Both the position numbers and the translations under genes were made by a program. From Janthinobacterium rivuli (lineage in GTDB: Bacteria; Pseudomonadota; Gammaproteobacteria; Burkholderiales; Burkholderiaceae_D): DNA of 64,000 nt. The notes under the pieces were generated by a model, which saw only the letters and a list, made by a program, of their open reading frames with translations, was not told where the DNA came from and ran no database searches. How positions within the stretch are numbered: the stretch's first letter is position 1; every line of letters starts with the position of its first letter. This document shows positions 34,420 through 42,539 of the stretch, one piece after another. The DNA lies in the NCBI RefSeq assembly GCF_029690045.1, contig NZ_CP121464.1, positions 5,146,001 through 5,210,000 on the forward strand, written 5' to 3'.

Positions 34420-35117
34420 ATGACTTACGCCACATGCCACCGGCCAGCCATGTCATCAGCGTCATGCTGGTGGACGACCACAAGACCATGCTGTGGGGCC
34501 TGGAGCGGCTGATCGGCGGCGAGCACTCGGGCATGCGCGTGGTCGCCACGGCGTCCGACAGCACCGAGGCGCTGGAGCAGGCGAAGGCGCTGCAACCGGA
34601 TGTGATCGTGCTGGACCTGGACCTGGGCGGCATCAGTTCGCTGGCCATCCTGCCCGCGCTGGCGCAGTGCGGCGGCACGCGCGTGCTGGTGCTGACGGCC
34701 AGCCACGACCAGGCCGTCCTCGACCAGACGGTACTGAAAGGCGCGCGCGGCATCGTCAGCAAGGACGCGCCGGCGGAGATGGTCCTGAAGGCCATCGAAA
34801 AAGTGTACCAGGGCGAGCTGTGGCTGGAACACGCGATGCTGGGACGCATGCTGACGCAGCTGACCCAGCCCGGAGGCGGCTCGGCGCAAGCCATCGCCGT
34901 CGCCAGCCTGACCCTCAAGGAAAGAAAGATCATCGCCGCGCTGGTGCACGGCAGCGGCACGCCGGCCAAGCTGCTGGCCGACCAGCTGTTCATCTCCGAA
35001 CACACCTTGCGCAACCACCTGACGTCGATCTACCGCAAGCTGGGCGTGTACAACCGCCTGGAACTGTACGCCTACGCCACCAAGCACCAGCTGGGCCAGT
35101 TGCCGCCCGGCGCCTGA
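34416..35117 (+). CDS. response regulator, NarL/FixJ family
   Basis: This 233-residue regulator has a receiver with VDDH near residue 22, phospho-Asp in VIVLDLDLGG and Lys in VSKDAPAE, then a LuxR-type helix-turn-helix (LTLKERKIIAALVHG, LFISEHTLRNHLTSIYRKLGV). It is translationally coupled to the kinase by ATGA. The next genes, after a 248-bp gap with a promoter-like region, are the tad pilus genes. Confidence 0.92.
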   Translation: MNDLRHMPPASHVISVMLVDDHKTMLWGLERLIGGEHSGMRVVATASDSTEALEQAKALQPDVIVLDLDLGGISSLAILPALAQCGGTRVLVLTASHDQAVLDQTVLKGARGIVSKDAPAEMVLKAIEKVYQGELWLEHAMLGRMLTQLTQPGGGSAQAIAVASLTLKERKIIAALVHGSGTPAKLLADQLFISEHTLRNHLTSIYRKLGVYNRLELYAYATKHQLGQLPPGA

Positions 35118-35280
35118 CGCCACAGTCCCCCTGCGCGGCCACCGCACGGCCGCGCCCCCTCTCCCCGCCTCCCCCTGCGCCCGCCAGCGGCACGGCCATT
35201 GCGTCTGCGCGCCAGACGCAAGCATGACAATTGTCACGAAAAAAACAAGCAGTTCCTCCTCGCAATAAAAGGATGTTCTT

Positions 35281-35294
35281 CTGATGTAGATCAA
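35281..35294. promoter_or_regulatory. FNR/Anr-like box upstream of the tad locus
   Basis: CTGATGTAGATCAA differs from TTGAT-N4-ATCAA by one base. A TATAGT at 35307-35312 could be the -10 element, so the box would overlap the -35 region. The 248-bp gap (35118-35365) otherwise holds no ORF; an AT-rich stretch runs from about 35225 to 35285. Confidence 0.35.
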
Positions 35295-35365
35295 GGTGCC
35301 GACTTCTATAGTGGATTTACCGGAGTGCAAATCACCGCGCGGCCCACCACGACACGGAGCACAGC

Positions 35366-35512
35366 ATGCGCTTTGACAAGTTTCTTCCGACAGCCCTGAT
35401 CACCTATTTGCAGGGCAAGGAAAAGGCTGCGTTCTACCGCTATGCCCTGGTGGCGGCCCTCATGGCGGTGGTCTGCATCATCGGACTGCTGGCACTGGGC
35501 GAAAGCCCGTGA
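35366..35512 (+). CDS. 48-residue Flp-pilin-like small membrane protein
   Basis: This short ORF begins MRFDKFLPTALITYLQ and has one hydrophobic helix. The segment FYRYALVAALMAVV aligns position by position with AIEYGLIAALIAVV of the Flp pilin 74 bp downstream and with AIEYALLASLIAAV of the second pilin. The Glu5 needed for normal type IV pilin processing is Arg here, and the preceding Gly is missing. It may be a decayed pilin or a pilin-like assembly factor. CGGAGC 5-10 nt before the ATG is a fair Shine-Dalgarno sequence. Confidence 0.55.
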   Translation: MRFDKFLPTALITYLQGKEKAAFYRYALVAALMAVVCIIGLLALGESP

Positions 35513-35585
35513 GAGCACCAGGTCGTAGCAACGCTGCCATGCCGTTTTACCCACCGCTGTACCTTAACCACCACCAGGAGTTGTC

Positions 35586-35768
35586 ATGAACCTCATCAAA
35601 AACTTTATCCGCGAAGAAGATGGCGTCACCGCAATCGAATACGGCCTGATCGCTGCCCTGATTGCCGTGGTGATCATCGCCGCCGTCACCATCGTCGGCA
35701 CGCAGCTGAAAAAGACTTTCAGCACCATCGGCACCAAGCTCACTTCCGCCAATACGGCTGCCGCCTGA
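35586..35768 (+). CDS. flp: Flp family type IVb pilin (major pilin candidate)
   Basis: This 60-residue prepilin has a short basic leader MNLIKNFIREEDG, the cleavage/processing motif G-VTAIEY (cleavage after Gly13, Glu at +5, Tyr at +6) and one hydrophobic helix. This is the standard Flp pattern. After cleavage by the TadV/CpaA peptidase the mature pilin is about 47 residues. A strong AGGAG precedes the ATG. Confidence 0.95.
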   Translation: MNLIKNFIREEDGVTAIEYGLIAALIAVVIIAAVTIVGTQLKKTFSTIGTKLTSANTAAA

Positions 35769-35861
35769 ACACGGTGCTCCGGGCTGGCACGGCGCCAGCC
35801 CGGTTACCGCCAGGTCAACGCCACCGGCCAGTTTCTCGTGCTTACCTATCAGAGGCCCATC

Positions 35862-36035
35862 GTGAAATCTCTCTTCAGCCGTTTATCCGACGAGTCCGCC
35901 GTCACGGCGATCGAGTACGCGCTGCTGGCGAGCCTGATCGCGGCAGTGCTGGTGATCACGATCACCCTGCTCGGTGACCAGGTCCGGCTGCTGTTTGTCT
36001 ACGTCAAGGACCAGGTGGTCCTGGCCCTGTCATGA
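35862..36035 (+). CDS. second Flp-type pilin with Ala at the cleavage site
   Basis: This 57-residue Flp homologue (GTG start; AGAGG 6-11 nt upstream) keeps AIEYALLASLIAAV with Glu5, but the residue at -1 is Ala (ESA-VTAIEY) instead of Gly. Some peptidases tolerate Ala, so it may be processed slowly or act as a minor pilin. Its stop overlaps the start of the PAP2 gene by 4 bp. An upstream in-frame GTG at 35838 would add 8 residues. Confidence 0.85.
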   Translation: MKSLFSRLSDESAVTAIEYALLASLIAAVLVITITLLGDQVRLLFVYVKDQVVLALS

Positions 36036-37102
36036 ATACCCTGCGCGCCTCGCTGCGCACCCACCGCGCCCTGCTGCTGATCGTGCTGCTGTATGCCGCC
36101 GCGGCGGCCCTGCTGGCCGGCGGCCTGCCCAGCGCCTCGGACACCCTCAACGTGCTGGCCGGCTTCCTCGTGGCCATCCTCACGGGCCCCGTCTTCATCC
36201 TGTGCGGCTACACCATCCACGTCATGGTGGTGAAACGCCCGCACCGCCTGTGCCACTATCTGTACCACGATCTGCGCCACTACCTGAGCAACGAGCGCCT
36301 GCTGCACGCGCTGCCGGCCATGCTGCTGATCCCCGTCTTCGCCTCCAGCTTCACCGTCTTCAAGGCCGCCATCCCGCGCCTGCATCCGTACACCTGGGAT
36401 GCCAGCCTGTCCGCCTGGGACATCGCGCTGCATGGCGGCAAGGCCCCATGGGAAAGGCTGCAGCCGCTGCTGGGCCACCCGCTCGTCACGGGCCTGCTCA
36501 ACTTCAGCTACCACTTCTGGTTCTTCCTGTTCTACGCCATCCTGTACTGGCTCATCCTCGACACGCGCCGCCCGCTGCTGCGCATGCAGTTCCTGCTCAG
36601 CTTTGCGCTGACCTGGATCATCCTGGGCAGTGTCATGGCCGTGCTGTTTGCCTCGGTCGGCCCCTGCTACTACGGCCACCTGCACGCCAGCGACCCGTAT
36701 GCGCCGCTGATGGCCTACCTGCATGAGGCCAACGGGCACGTGCCCGTCTGGGCCCTGCAGGTGCAGGAGATGCTGTGGCAAGGCTATCAAAGCAAGGGCG
36801 CGAACGGCGAACTGGGCATCTCCGCCATGCCCAGCATGCATGTGGCCACGGCCGTGCTGATGGCGATCATGGGCTGGAAAGTGAGCCGCGCCGCAGGCAT
36901 CTCGCTGACCGCCTTCGCCGTGCTGATCCTGCTCGGTTCCATTCACCTGGGCTGGCACTATGCGCTCGACGGTTATGTGGGTGCGGCCGGCGCGGCGCTG
37001 GTGTGGCAGCTGGTGGGACGCCTGCTGGGCAGCCCGGCCGCGGCACCGGCCATGCACATGGCCACGGCGCCCTGCATGGGCAAGGGAGGCCTGACATCAT
37101 GA
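36032..37102 (+). CDS. PAP2-superfamily membrane phosphatase
   Basis: This 356-residue polytopic protein carries the two PAP2 signatures AMPSMHVATA and GSIHLGWHYALDGY late in the sequence (about residues 267-320). The overall layout resembles bacterial inositol-phosphorylceramide-synthase/AUR1-like PAP2 proteins rather than soluble acid phosphatases. Such enzymes move or remove phosphate on lipids. It overlaps both neighbours by 4 bp (ATGA) inside the tad operon, so it is made with the pilus proteins; a role in supplying or modifying a lipid or glycan is inference. Confidence 0.85.
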   Translation: MNTLRASLRTHRALLLIVLLYAAAAALLAGGLPSASDTLNVLAGFLVAILTGPVFILCGYTIHVMVVKRPHRLCHYLYHDLRHYLSNERLLHALPAMLLIPVFASSFTVFKAAIPRLHPYTWDASLSAWDIALHGGKAPWERLQPLLGHPLVTGLLNFSYHFWFFLFYAILYWLILDTRRPLLRMQFLLSFALTWIILGSVMAVLFASVGPCYYGHLHASDPYAPLMAYLHEANGHVPVWALQVQEMLWQGYQSKGANGELGISAMPSMHVATAVLMAIMGWKVSRAAGISLTAFAVLILLGSIHLGWHYALDGYVGAAGAALVWQLVGRLLGSPAAAPAMHMATAPCMGKGGLTS

Positions 37103-37686
37103 ACGCCCGCCTGCCCATGCTGCTGTGCCTGGCCGTGCTGGCCAGCCTGCTCGCTGCCGCCCTGTGGCACGACCTGCGCACGCGCCGCATCCCGAACCAG
37201 CTGGTGCTGTGGGGCACCTTGGCCGGTCTGGCGCTGAACAGCTTCACGCCGTCCGGCGCCGGCCTGTTCGACGCCTCCTTCGGCGGCCTGGGACTGCTGC
37301 AGGCACTGGCCGGCGCCGCTGCCGGACTGGCCCTGCTGCTGCCCATGTACCTGCTGCGCGCCCTGGGCGCCGGCGACGTCAAATTGATGGCCATGTGCGG
37401 CGCCTTCCTCGGTCCCGATGCGGTGCTGGAAGCGGCCCTGCTGACCTTCCTGTGCGGCGGCCTGCTGGCCCTGGCCGCCGCGCTGGCAGGGCGCCGCCTG
37501 CGCCTGGTGCTGCGCAACACCTACCACATGATGCTGGGCGCGCTGCTGCACAGCCTTGCCGGCGGCGCCGCCACGATCGCCGAACCGCCGCCAGCCACCG
37601 GCAAGCTGGCCTACGCCTTCGCCATTGCCAGCGGCACCGCGCTGCAGGTGTTCCTGCAATACCACCATCTGTGGAGCCTGCGCTGA
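37099..37686 (+). CDS. cpaA: prepilin peptidase TadV/CpaA
   Basis: This 195-residue integral membrane aspartic peptidase has the two catalytic Asp motifs of type IV prepilin peptidases, the first in LWHDLRTRRIPN and the second in ALGAGDVKLMAM (GxGD). It lacks the N-methyltransferase region, as is usual for Flp-type systems. It cleaves the Flp and TadE-type prepilins encoded around it. It overlaps the PAP2 gene by 4 bp. Confidence 0.93.
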   Translation: MNARLPMLLCLAVLASLLAAALWHDLRTRRIPNQLVLWGTLAGLALNSFTPSGAGLFDASFGGLGLLQALAGAAAGLALLLPMYLLRALGAGDVKLMAMCGAFLGPDAVLEAALLTFLCGGLLALAAALAGRRLRLVLRNTYHMMLGALLHSLAGGAATIAEPPPATGKLAYAFAIASGTALQVFLQYHHLWSLR

Positions 37687-37725
37687 AACGCGCCGCGCCG
37701 ACCACCAGCCACCACGGGACCGACC

Positions 37726-38346
37726 ATGCACACCCTCGCCACCCTCTGCCACTCGCGCCACGCCAGCCTGTTCACCAGCATCGCCATGGCTTGCCTGTGG
37801 GCCTTCTTCGCCAGCGCCCACGTGGTGGGATTCCTGCACAGCGGCGACTGGAGCTATGTGCTGTTCTGCGCCGCCGAAACCCTGGCCGCCCTGTTCTTCA
37901 TCGTGCGCTCGGCCCCCGTCAGCGTCTCGACCGATGCGGGCGACTGGCTGCTGGCCATCGGCGCCACCTTCGCGCCCTTCCTGCTCTCGCCCGCCGACAT
38001 GGCCATCTGGCCCGGCGCGCGCTACCTGCTGGCCGTCGGCAGCCTGCTGCAGATCGCCGGCCTGCTGTCGCTGAACCGCAGCTTCGGCCTGGTGGCGGCG
38101 CAGCGCGAGATCAAGACGGGCGGCGTCTACCGCATGGTGCGCCATCCGCTGTACGCCAGCTACCTGATTTCCCTGAGCGCTTACCTGCTGACCAACACCT
38201 CGCCCGCCAACAGCATCATCTATGTCGCGACGATGAGCATGATGGTGATGCGCCTGCTGCGCGAAGAGCGTTTCCTGTCCACCGACGTGCGCTACCGCGT
38301 CTACATGCGCCAGGTGAAGTACCGCCTGCTGCCCTTCATTTTCTGA
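37726..38346 (+). CDS. ICMT/PEMT-like integral membrane methyltransferase
   Basis: This 206-residue membrane protein has about five hydrophobic segments and, near residue 135, GGVYRMVRHPLYASYL, the cofactor-binding block of isoprenylcysteine carboxyl methyltransferase and phospholipid methyltransferase families, followed by REERFL. TadV-type peptidases lack the pilin N-methyltransferase domain, so a separate methyltransferase in the same operon is noteworthy. Whether it acts on pilin, lipid or something else is unknown. Confidence 0.8.
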   Translation: MHTLATLCHSRHASLFTSIAMACLWAFFASAHVVGFLHSGDWSYVLFCAAETLAALFFIVRSAPVSVSTDAGDWLLAIGATFAPFLLSPADMAIWPGARYLLAVGSLLQIAGLLSLNRSFGLVAAQREIKTGGVYRMVRHPLYASYLISLSAYLLTNTSPANSIIYVATMSMMVMRLLREERFLSTDVRYRVYMRQVKYRLLPFIF

Positions 38347-38377
38347 TCACCGGCCACCCGAACGAGGAGTATCCATC

Positions 38378-39724
38378 ATGCCTGACACCTATCCAGAACG
38401 CAGCGATGGCGGCGGCATCGAGCCGGCGGCCAGACGCGCGCCACGCACGGTCGAGGAAACGGGATTGCCCTTCCTGTTCCTGGTCGAACTGCTGGTCAAG
38501 ATACTCTTCCTGCGCGGCCAGATCGGCCTGCCCGCCCTGTCGACGCACGTGAAACTGGGCGCCGGCGTGCTCGAACCGCTGCTCACCTTCATGCGCGCCG
38601 AAAAGCTGTGCGAAGCGCGCCGCAACGGCGGCAGCGGCACCGACGCCGACCTGTATTACCTGCTGGGCGACCAGGGCCGCCTGCGCGCCGCCGAGTACAT
38701 GCGCCGCAATGCCTACAGCGGCCCCGCCCCCGTCACCCTGGCCGACTACAGCAACCAGGTGCTGGCGCAAAGCGTGGCGGACATGCAGGTCACGCGCGAC
38801 GACGTGCAGCGCGAATTTCGCGACGTGGTGGCCAGTTCGTCCGTGCTCGACCAGCTGGGCGCGGCCATGAACTCGGGGCGCGCCCTGTTCTTCCACGGCC
38901 CCGCCGGCAGCGGCAAGAGCTACCTCGCCGAACGCCTGAACGGCCTGCTCAGCGGCGCCATCGCCCTGCCCCATGCCGTGATGGTCGACGGCGAAGTGCT
39001 GCCCTTCCTCGACCCCATGCTGCACACCCTGTCGCGCGGCGGCCCCGTGCCATCCGACCCGCGCTGGGTGCGCGCCGAGCGCCCCGCCGTGCTGACGGGC
39101 GGCGAGCTGACGCTCGACATGCTGGACCTGCAATTCGACCAGGGCACCCGCTTGTACCAGGCGCCGCCGCACCTGAAGGCCAACAACGGCATCTTCATCA
39201 TCGACGACCTGGGGCGCCAGCGCTGCTCGCCCGTGGAACTGATGAACCGCTGGATCGTGCCGATGGCGCGGCACATCGATTACCTGTCGCTGCACACGGG
39301 CTACAAATTCCCCGTGCCCTTCGACGTCATCGTCGTGTTCTCGTCGAACCTGGCGCCGCAGCACCTGGCCGACGACTCCTTCCTGCGCCGCATCGGCTAC
39401 AAGATCCACGTGGGACCCCTGAGCGCCTACCACTACCTGGCCGTGTTCCGCAGCACCTGCGCCCAGCTGGGCATCAATTTCGACGAAGCCGCCTACGCCT
39501 ACCTGCTGCATCTGCACAGCCAGTACCAGCGGCCCTTGCTGGCCTGCTATCCGCGCGACATCCTGGCGCAGGTGTGCGACCAGGCGCGCTATGAAGACCA
39601 CGCGGCGCAACTGAATCCGGAAGTGCTGCTGTGGGCATGGAAAAACTATTTCGGCAGCGATGACGACCTTGCAAGCACACATAACGGACCGGTAGCGGTC
39701 CAGCACAAAGGGGAAGCAAAATGA
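38378..39724 (+). CDS. AAA-type ATPase of the tad locus
   Basis: This 448-residue protein has an N-terminal winged-helix-like region (LPALSTHVKLGAGVLEPLL) and a AAA ATPase core with Walker A GPAGSGKSYLAE (near residue 180) and Walker B GIFIIDDLGRQR (near residue 275), then SSNL and LRRIGYKI sensor-type motifs. It is not the TadA/CpaF pilus motor, which is encoded later. Homologues with this layout are present in betaproteobacterial tad loci as ATPases with chaperone activity, from memory. GAGGAG precedes the ATG; its stop overlaps cpaB by 4 bp. Confidence 0.8.
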   Translation: MPDTYPERSDGGGIEPAARRAPRTVEETGLPFLFLVELLVKILFLRGQIGLPALSTHVKLGAGVLEPLLTFMRAEKLCEARRNGGSGTDADLYYLLGDQGRLRAAEYMRRNAYSGPAPVTLADYSNQVLAQSVADMQVTRDDVQREFRDVVASSSVLDQLGAAMNSGRALFFHGPAGSGKSYLAERLNGLLSGAIALPHAVMVDGEVLPFLDPMLHTLSRGGPVPSDPRWVRAERPAVLTGGELTLDMLDLQFDQGTRLYQAPPHLKANNGIFIIDDLGRQRCSPVELMNRWIVPMARHIDYLSLHTGYKFPVPFDVIVVFSSNLAPQHLADDSFLRRIGYKIHVGPLSAYHYLAVFRSTCAQLGINFDEAAYAYLLHLHSQYQRPLLACYPRDILAQVCDQARYEDHAAQLNPEVLLWAWKNYFGSDDDLASTHNGPVAVQHKGEAK

Positions 39725-40569
39725 GAAACGCACGCGCACTGACGATGATGGCCATTGCGGTCATCCTGGCGTTCGCCGCGGTCATCGTGGCCGCGCGCTG
39801 GATCAATGCCCAAGCCTCGGGCAACATCAATAAGGTGGCCGTGGCCCAGGTCGACATCAGCCTGGGCGCGCGCCTCACGCCCGACATGGTGCGCATGGTG
39901 GACTGGCCATCGAACGCGCTGCCGCCGGGCGCCATCAACGATCCGAAACTGCTGGAAACGCGCGTCACGCGCACCAGCATCCAGCACGGCGAACCTATCA
40001 TGGAAGGCAAGCTGGCGCCTCCCGGCACGCAAGGCGGCCTGTCGGCCGTCGTCGCCGAAGGCAAGCGCGCCATGACCGTGCGCGTCAACGATGTGGTGGG
40101 CGTGGCCGGCTTCGCCCTGCCCGGCAACTTCGTCGACATCCTCGTCAACACCCAGGGCGAAGGGGCGCGCAAGACGCCGGACCGCGATCCGAACATTTCC
40201 AAGATCGTGCTCGAACGCATACTCGTGCTGGCCATCGCCCAGGAATCGAGCCGCGACGACACCAAGCCGAAAGTCGTCAACGCCGTGACCCTGGAACTGA
40301 CCCCGGAGCAGGCTGAAAAACTCGACCTGGCACGCAGCGTGGGCACCCTGTCGCTGGTGCTGCGCAACCAGATCGAGGACAAGCCCGTCAACACGGAAGG
40401 CGCCACCAAGAGCACCCTGCTCGATGAAAAAGTCGCCATGGCGGCCCCCGCCGCCATGGTGCAAGCCAAGCCGCTCCCCCGCCGCCGTCCTGCCGCCGCA
40501 GCAGCGCCACAGGCCGGTCCAAGGGTCGATGTCATCAAGGGGCTGGAACGCAGCTCCCAACAATTCTAA
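39721..40569 (+). CDS. cpaB: Flp pilus assembly protein CpaB/RcpC
   Basis: This 282-residue periplasmic protein has an N-terminal TM anchor (MMAIAVILAFAAVIVAA), an SAF domain (VAQVDISLGARLTPDMV) and the RcpC/CpaB region (GLSAVVAEGKRAMTVRVNDVVGVAGF, LPGNFVDILV). It is a partner of the outer-membrane secretin. It ends in an Ala/Arg/Pro-rich tail and is coupled to the preceding ATPase by a 4-bp overlap. Confidence 0.92.
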   Translation: MRNARALTMMAIAVILAFAAVIVAARWINAQASGNINKVAVAQVDISLGARLTPDMVRMVDWPSNALPPGAINDPKLLETRVTRTSIQHGEPIMEGKLAPPGTQGGLSAVVAEGKRAMTVRVNDVVGVAGFALPGNFVDILVNTQGEGARKTPDRDPNISKIVLERILVLAIAQESSRDDTKPKVVNAVTLELTPEQAEKLDLARSVGTLSLVLRNQIEDKPVNTEGATKSTLLDEKVAMAAPAAMVQAKPLPRRRPAAAAAPQAGPRVDVIKGLERSSQQF

Positions 40570-40591
40570 CCTGCACCAGAGGAGCCACGCC

Positions 40592-42196
40592 ATGAGTACA
40601 TATCGCACAGCAAGCGGCATCCGGGGCCTGCACCTGGCGCTTGCCATCGCCGCCATCGGCGCCCTGGCGCCCCGGGCGCACGCCGAAGCCGCAGCCGCCG
40701 CCACGGCCGCCACCGCCGTTGCCGCCGAAACGGGCGCGGTCCGGAGCAACCGCGCCGCCGTCCGTCCCAAGTCCACGCCGCCGCAAAGCGAATCGCGCGC
40801 CGGGCGCACCGAGATGGCGCCGCAAATGAGCCTGGCCGAAGGCAAGTCGACCCTGATGCGCCTGCCGTTCGCCGCCAGCCGCATGTCCGTCGGCGACCCG
40901 CGCATCGCCGACGTCATCCTGCTCAACCCCAACGAGGTCTACCTGCTGGGACGCTCCGTCGGCACCACCAACCTGATCCTGTGGAACAAGAGCAATGACG
41001 CCACCATCATCGACCTGGCCGTCGGCATCGACAGCAGCAGCCTGCAGGCACGCATGGCCGAGCTGCTGCCGAACGAAAAGATCCACGTCACGGTGGCGGG
41101 CGACACCTTGATCCTGTCGGGTATGGTCAGCGATGTCGTCAAGGCCGATCAGGCCCTGTCGCTGGCCAACGCCTATGTGCAGCGCAGCAGCCGCAGCGGC
41201 GGCGCCTCCTCGGGCGCCGCGCCAGCCGCTGGCGCCGCAGCCGCAGCTCCCGCCGCCGCGCCCGATGCGAATATGCCGCGCGTGATCAACCTGCTGTCGA
41301 TCGCCGCGCCGCAGCAGGTGATGCTGGAAGTGAAGGTGGCCGAAGTGTCGAAAGTGCTGGTGGATCAGCTGGGCGCCAGCCTGGGCATCAACAAGACCAT
41401 CGGCAGCTGGTCGTATTCGCTGCTGTCCAGCCTGCTTAGCAACAATCCCAGCGGCTTGAGCGGCGCCAGCAAGAACAACTTCTTCAACCTCGACGCGCAA
41501 AAACGCGATGGTCTGATCAAGGTGCTGGCCGAACCGAACATCATGGCCATCAGCGGCCAGGAAGCCAGCTTCCTGGCCGGCGGAAAAATCTTCATTCCCG
41601 TCAGCCAGACCAACAATGGGGGCGTGCCCACCATCACCCTGGAAGAGAAGGAGTACGGCGTGGCCGTGAAATTCACGCCCACCGTGCTCGAAGGGGGACG
41701 CATCAATCTGAAGGTGGCGCCGGAAGTGTCGGACCTGAACAAGGACGGCATCGGCATCACCGCCACCGGCATCTCGGCCACGGCCGTCCTGCCTTCATTT
41801 ACGACGCGGCGCGCCACCACCACGGTGCAGCTGTTCGACGGCCAGAGCTTCGCCATTGGCGGCTTGATCAAGAACAACGTGACCAGCAATATCAAGGCCC
41901 TGCCAGGCCTGGGCGAAGTGCCCGTGCTGGGCGCCCTGTTCCGCAGCACGGACTTCCAGACGGACCGTTCGGAACTGGTCTTCATCATCACGCCGCACCT
42001 GGTCAAGCCGCTGCCGCCCGACTACAAGCTGCCCACCGACGGCTACATCCAGCCGACGCGCGGCGACATGTTCATGCAGGGAAAAATGGAAGGCAGCGCA
42101 CCGGCGCCCGCAGCGGCACAGGAAGCAGCACCAGCAGCACCCATGCCGCCGCAAGCGGCCGCGCCCCAGCCTGCCGCCGGCTTCGACCTCAAATAG
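40592..42196 (+). CDS. cpaC: Tad secretin CpaC/RcpA
   Basis: This 534-residue outer-membrane secretin has a signal peptide ending near APRAHA, an Ala-rich linker, an N-terminal pilus/BON domain (MRLPFAASRMSVGDPRIADVI, GTTNLILW), and the secretin domain (LNNP-like core, LAEPNIMAISGQEASFLAGG, VEFTP-like VAVKFTPTVLEGGRINLKV, LPGLGEVPVLGALFRS, ELVFIITPHLV). A long Ala/Pro/Gln tail follows. AGAGGAG lies 7 nt before the ATG. Confidence 0.94.
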   Translation: MSTYRTASGIRGLHLALAIAAIGALAPRAHAEAAAAATAATAVAAETGAVRSNRAAVRPKSTPPQSESRAGRTEMAPQMSLAEGKSTLMRLPFAASRMSVGDPRIADVILLNPNEVYLLGRSVGTTNLILWNKSNDATIIDLAVGIDSSSLQARMAELLPNEKIHVTVAGDTLILSGMVSDVVKADQALSLANAYVQRSSRSGGASSGAAPAAGAAAAAPAAAPDANMPRVINLLSIAAPQQVMLEVKVAEVSKVLVDQLGASLGINKTIGSWSYSLLSSLLSNNPSGLSGASKNNFFNLDAQKRDGLIKVLAEPNIMAISGQEASFLAGGKIFIPVSQTNNGGVPTITLEEKEYGVAVKFTPTVLEGGRINLKVAPEVSDLNKDGIGITATGISATAVLPSFTTRRATTTVQLFDGQSFAIGGLIKNNVTSNIKALPGLGEVPVLGALFRSTDFQTDRSELVFIITPHLVKPLPPDYKLPTDGYIQPTRGDMFMQGKMEGSAPAPAAAQEAAPAAPMPPQAAAPQPAAGFDLK

Positions 42197-42205
42197 GAGA
42201 ACACC

Positions 42206-42493
42206 ATGAAAACCGCACATCGTCTGCCTTGCGCCGCCCTGTTGTCTTTGCTGTCGCTGCTGGCCGGCTGCACCGCCACCACCACGCCCGTGCTCGATTC
42301 GCACTTCGGCGAATCGGTGGCTCTGCTCAAGGCCCAGCAGATCATGTATCCGGACGCCTACCGCAATGCCAACCCCGTCAGCGGCATCGACGGCAAGGCC
42401 GGCGCCAGCGCCTACCAGCGCTACCAGAAATCGTTCGCGGCGCCGGAACCGCAACCGAATGTCTTCACCATCGGCGTGGGCGGACGCCAGTAG
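42206..42493 (+). CDS. small tad-locus lipoprotein
   Basis: This 95-residue protein has a lipobox LLAGC (Cys near residue 22) after a hydrophobic signal, so it is probably anchored in the outer membrane. It starts 9 bp after the secretin stop and could be a pilotin-like helper for the secretin. The family is not recognised beyond this. Confidence 0.75.
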   Translation: MKTAHRLPCAALLSLLSLLAGCTATTTPVLDSHFGESVALLKAQQIMYPDAYRNANPVSGIDGKAGASAYQRYQKSFAAPEPQPNVFTIGVGGRQ

Positions 42494-42539
42494 GCGCCAG
42501 TCCCGCGATGCATTCCCCCCAGGCCACCAGGAGACAGCC

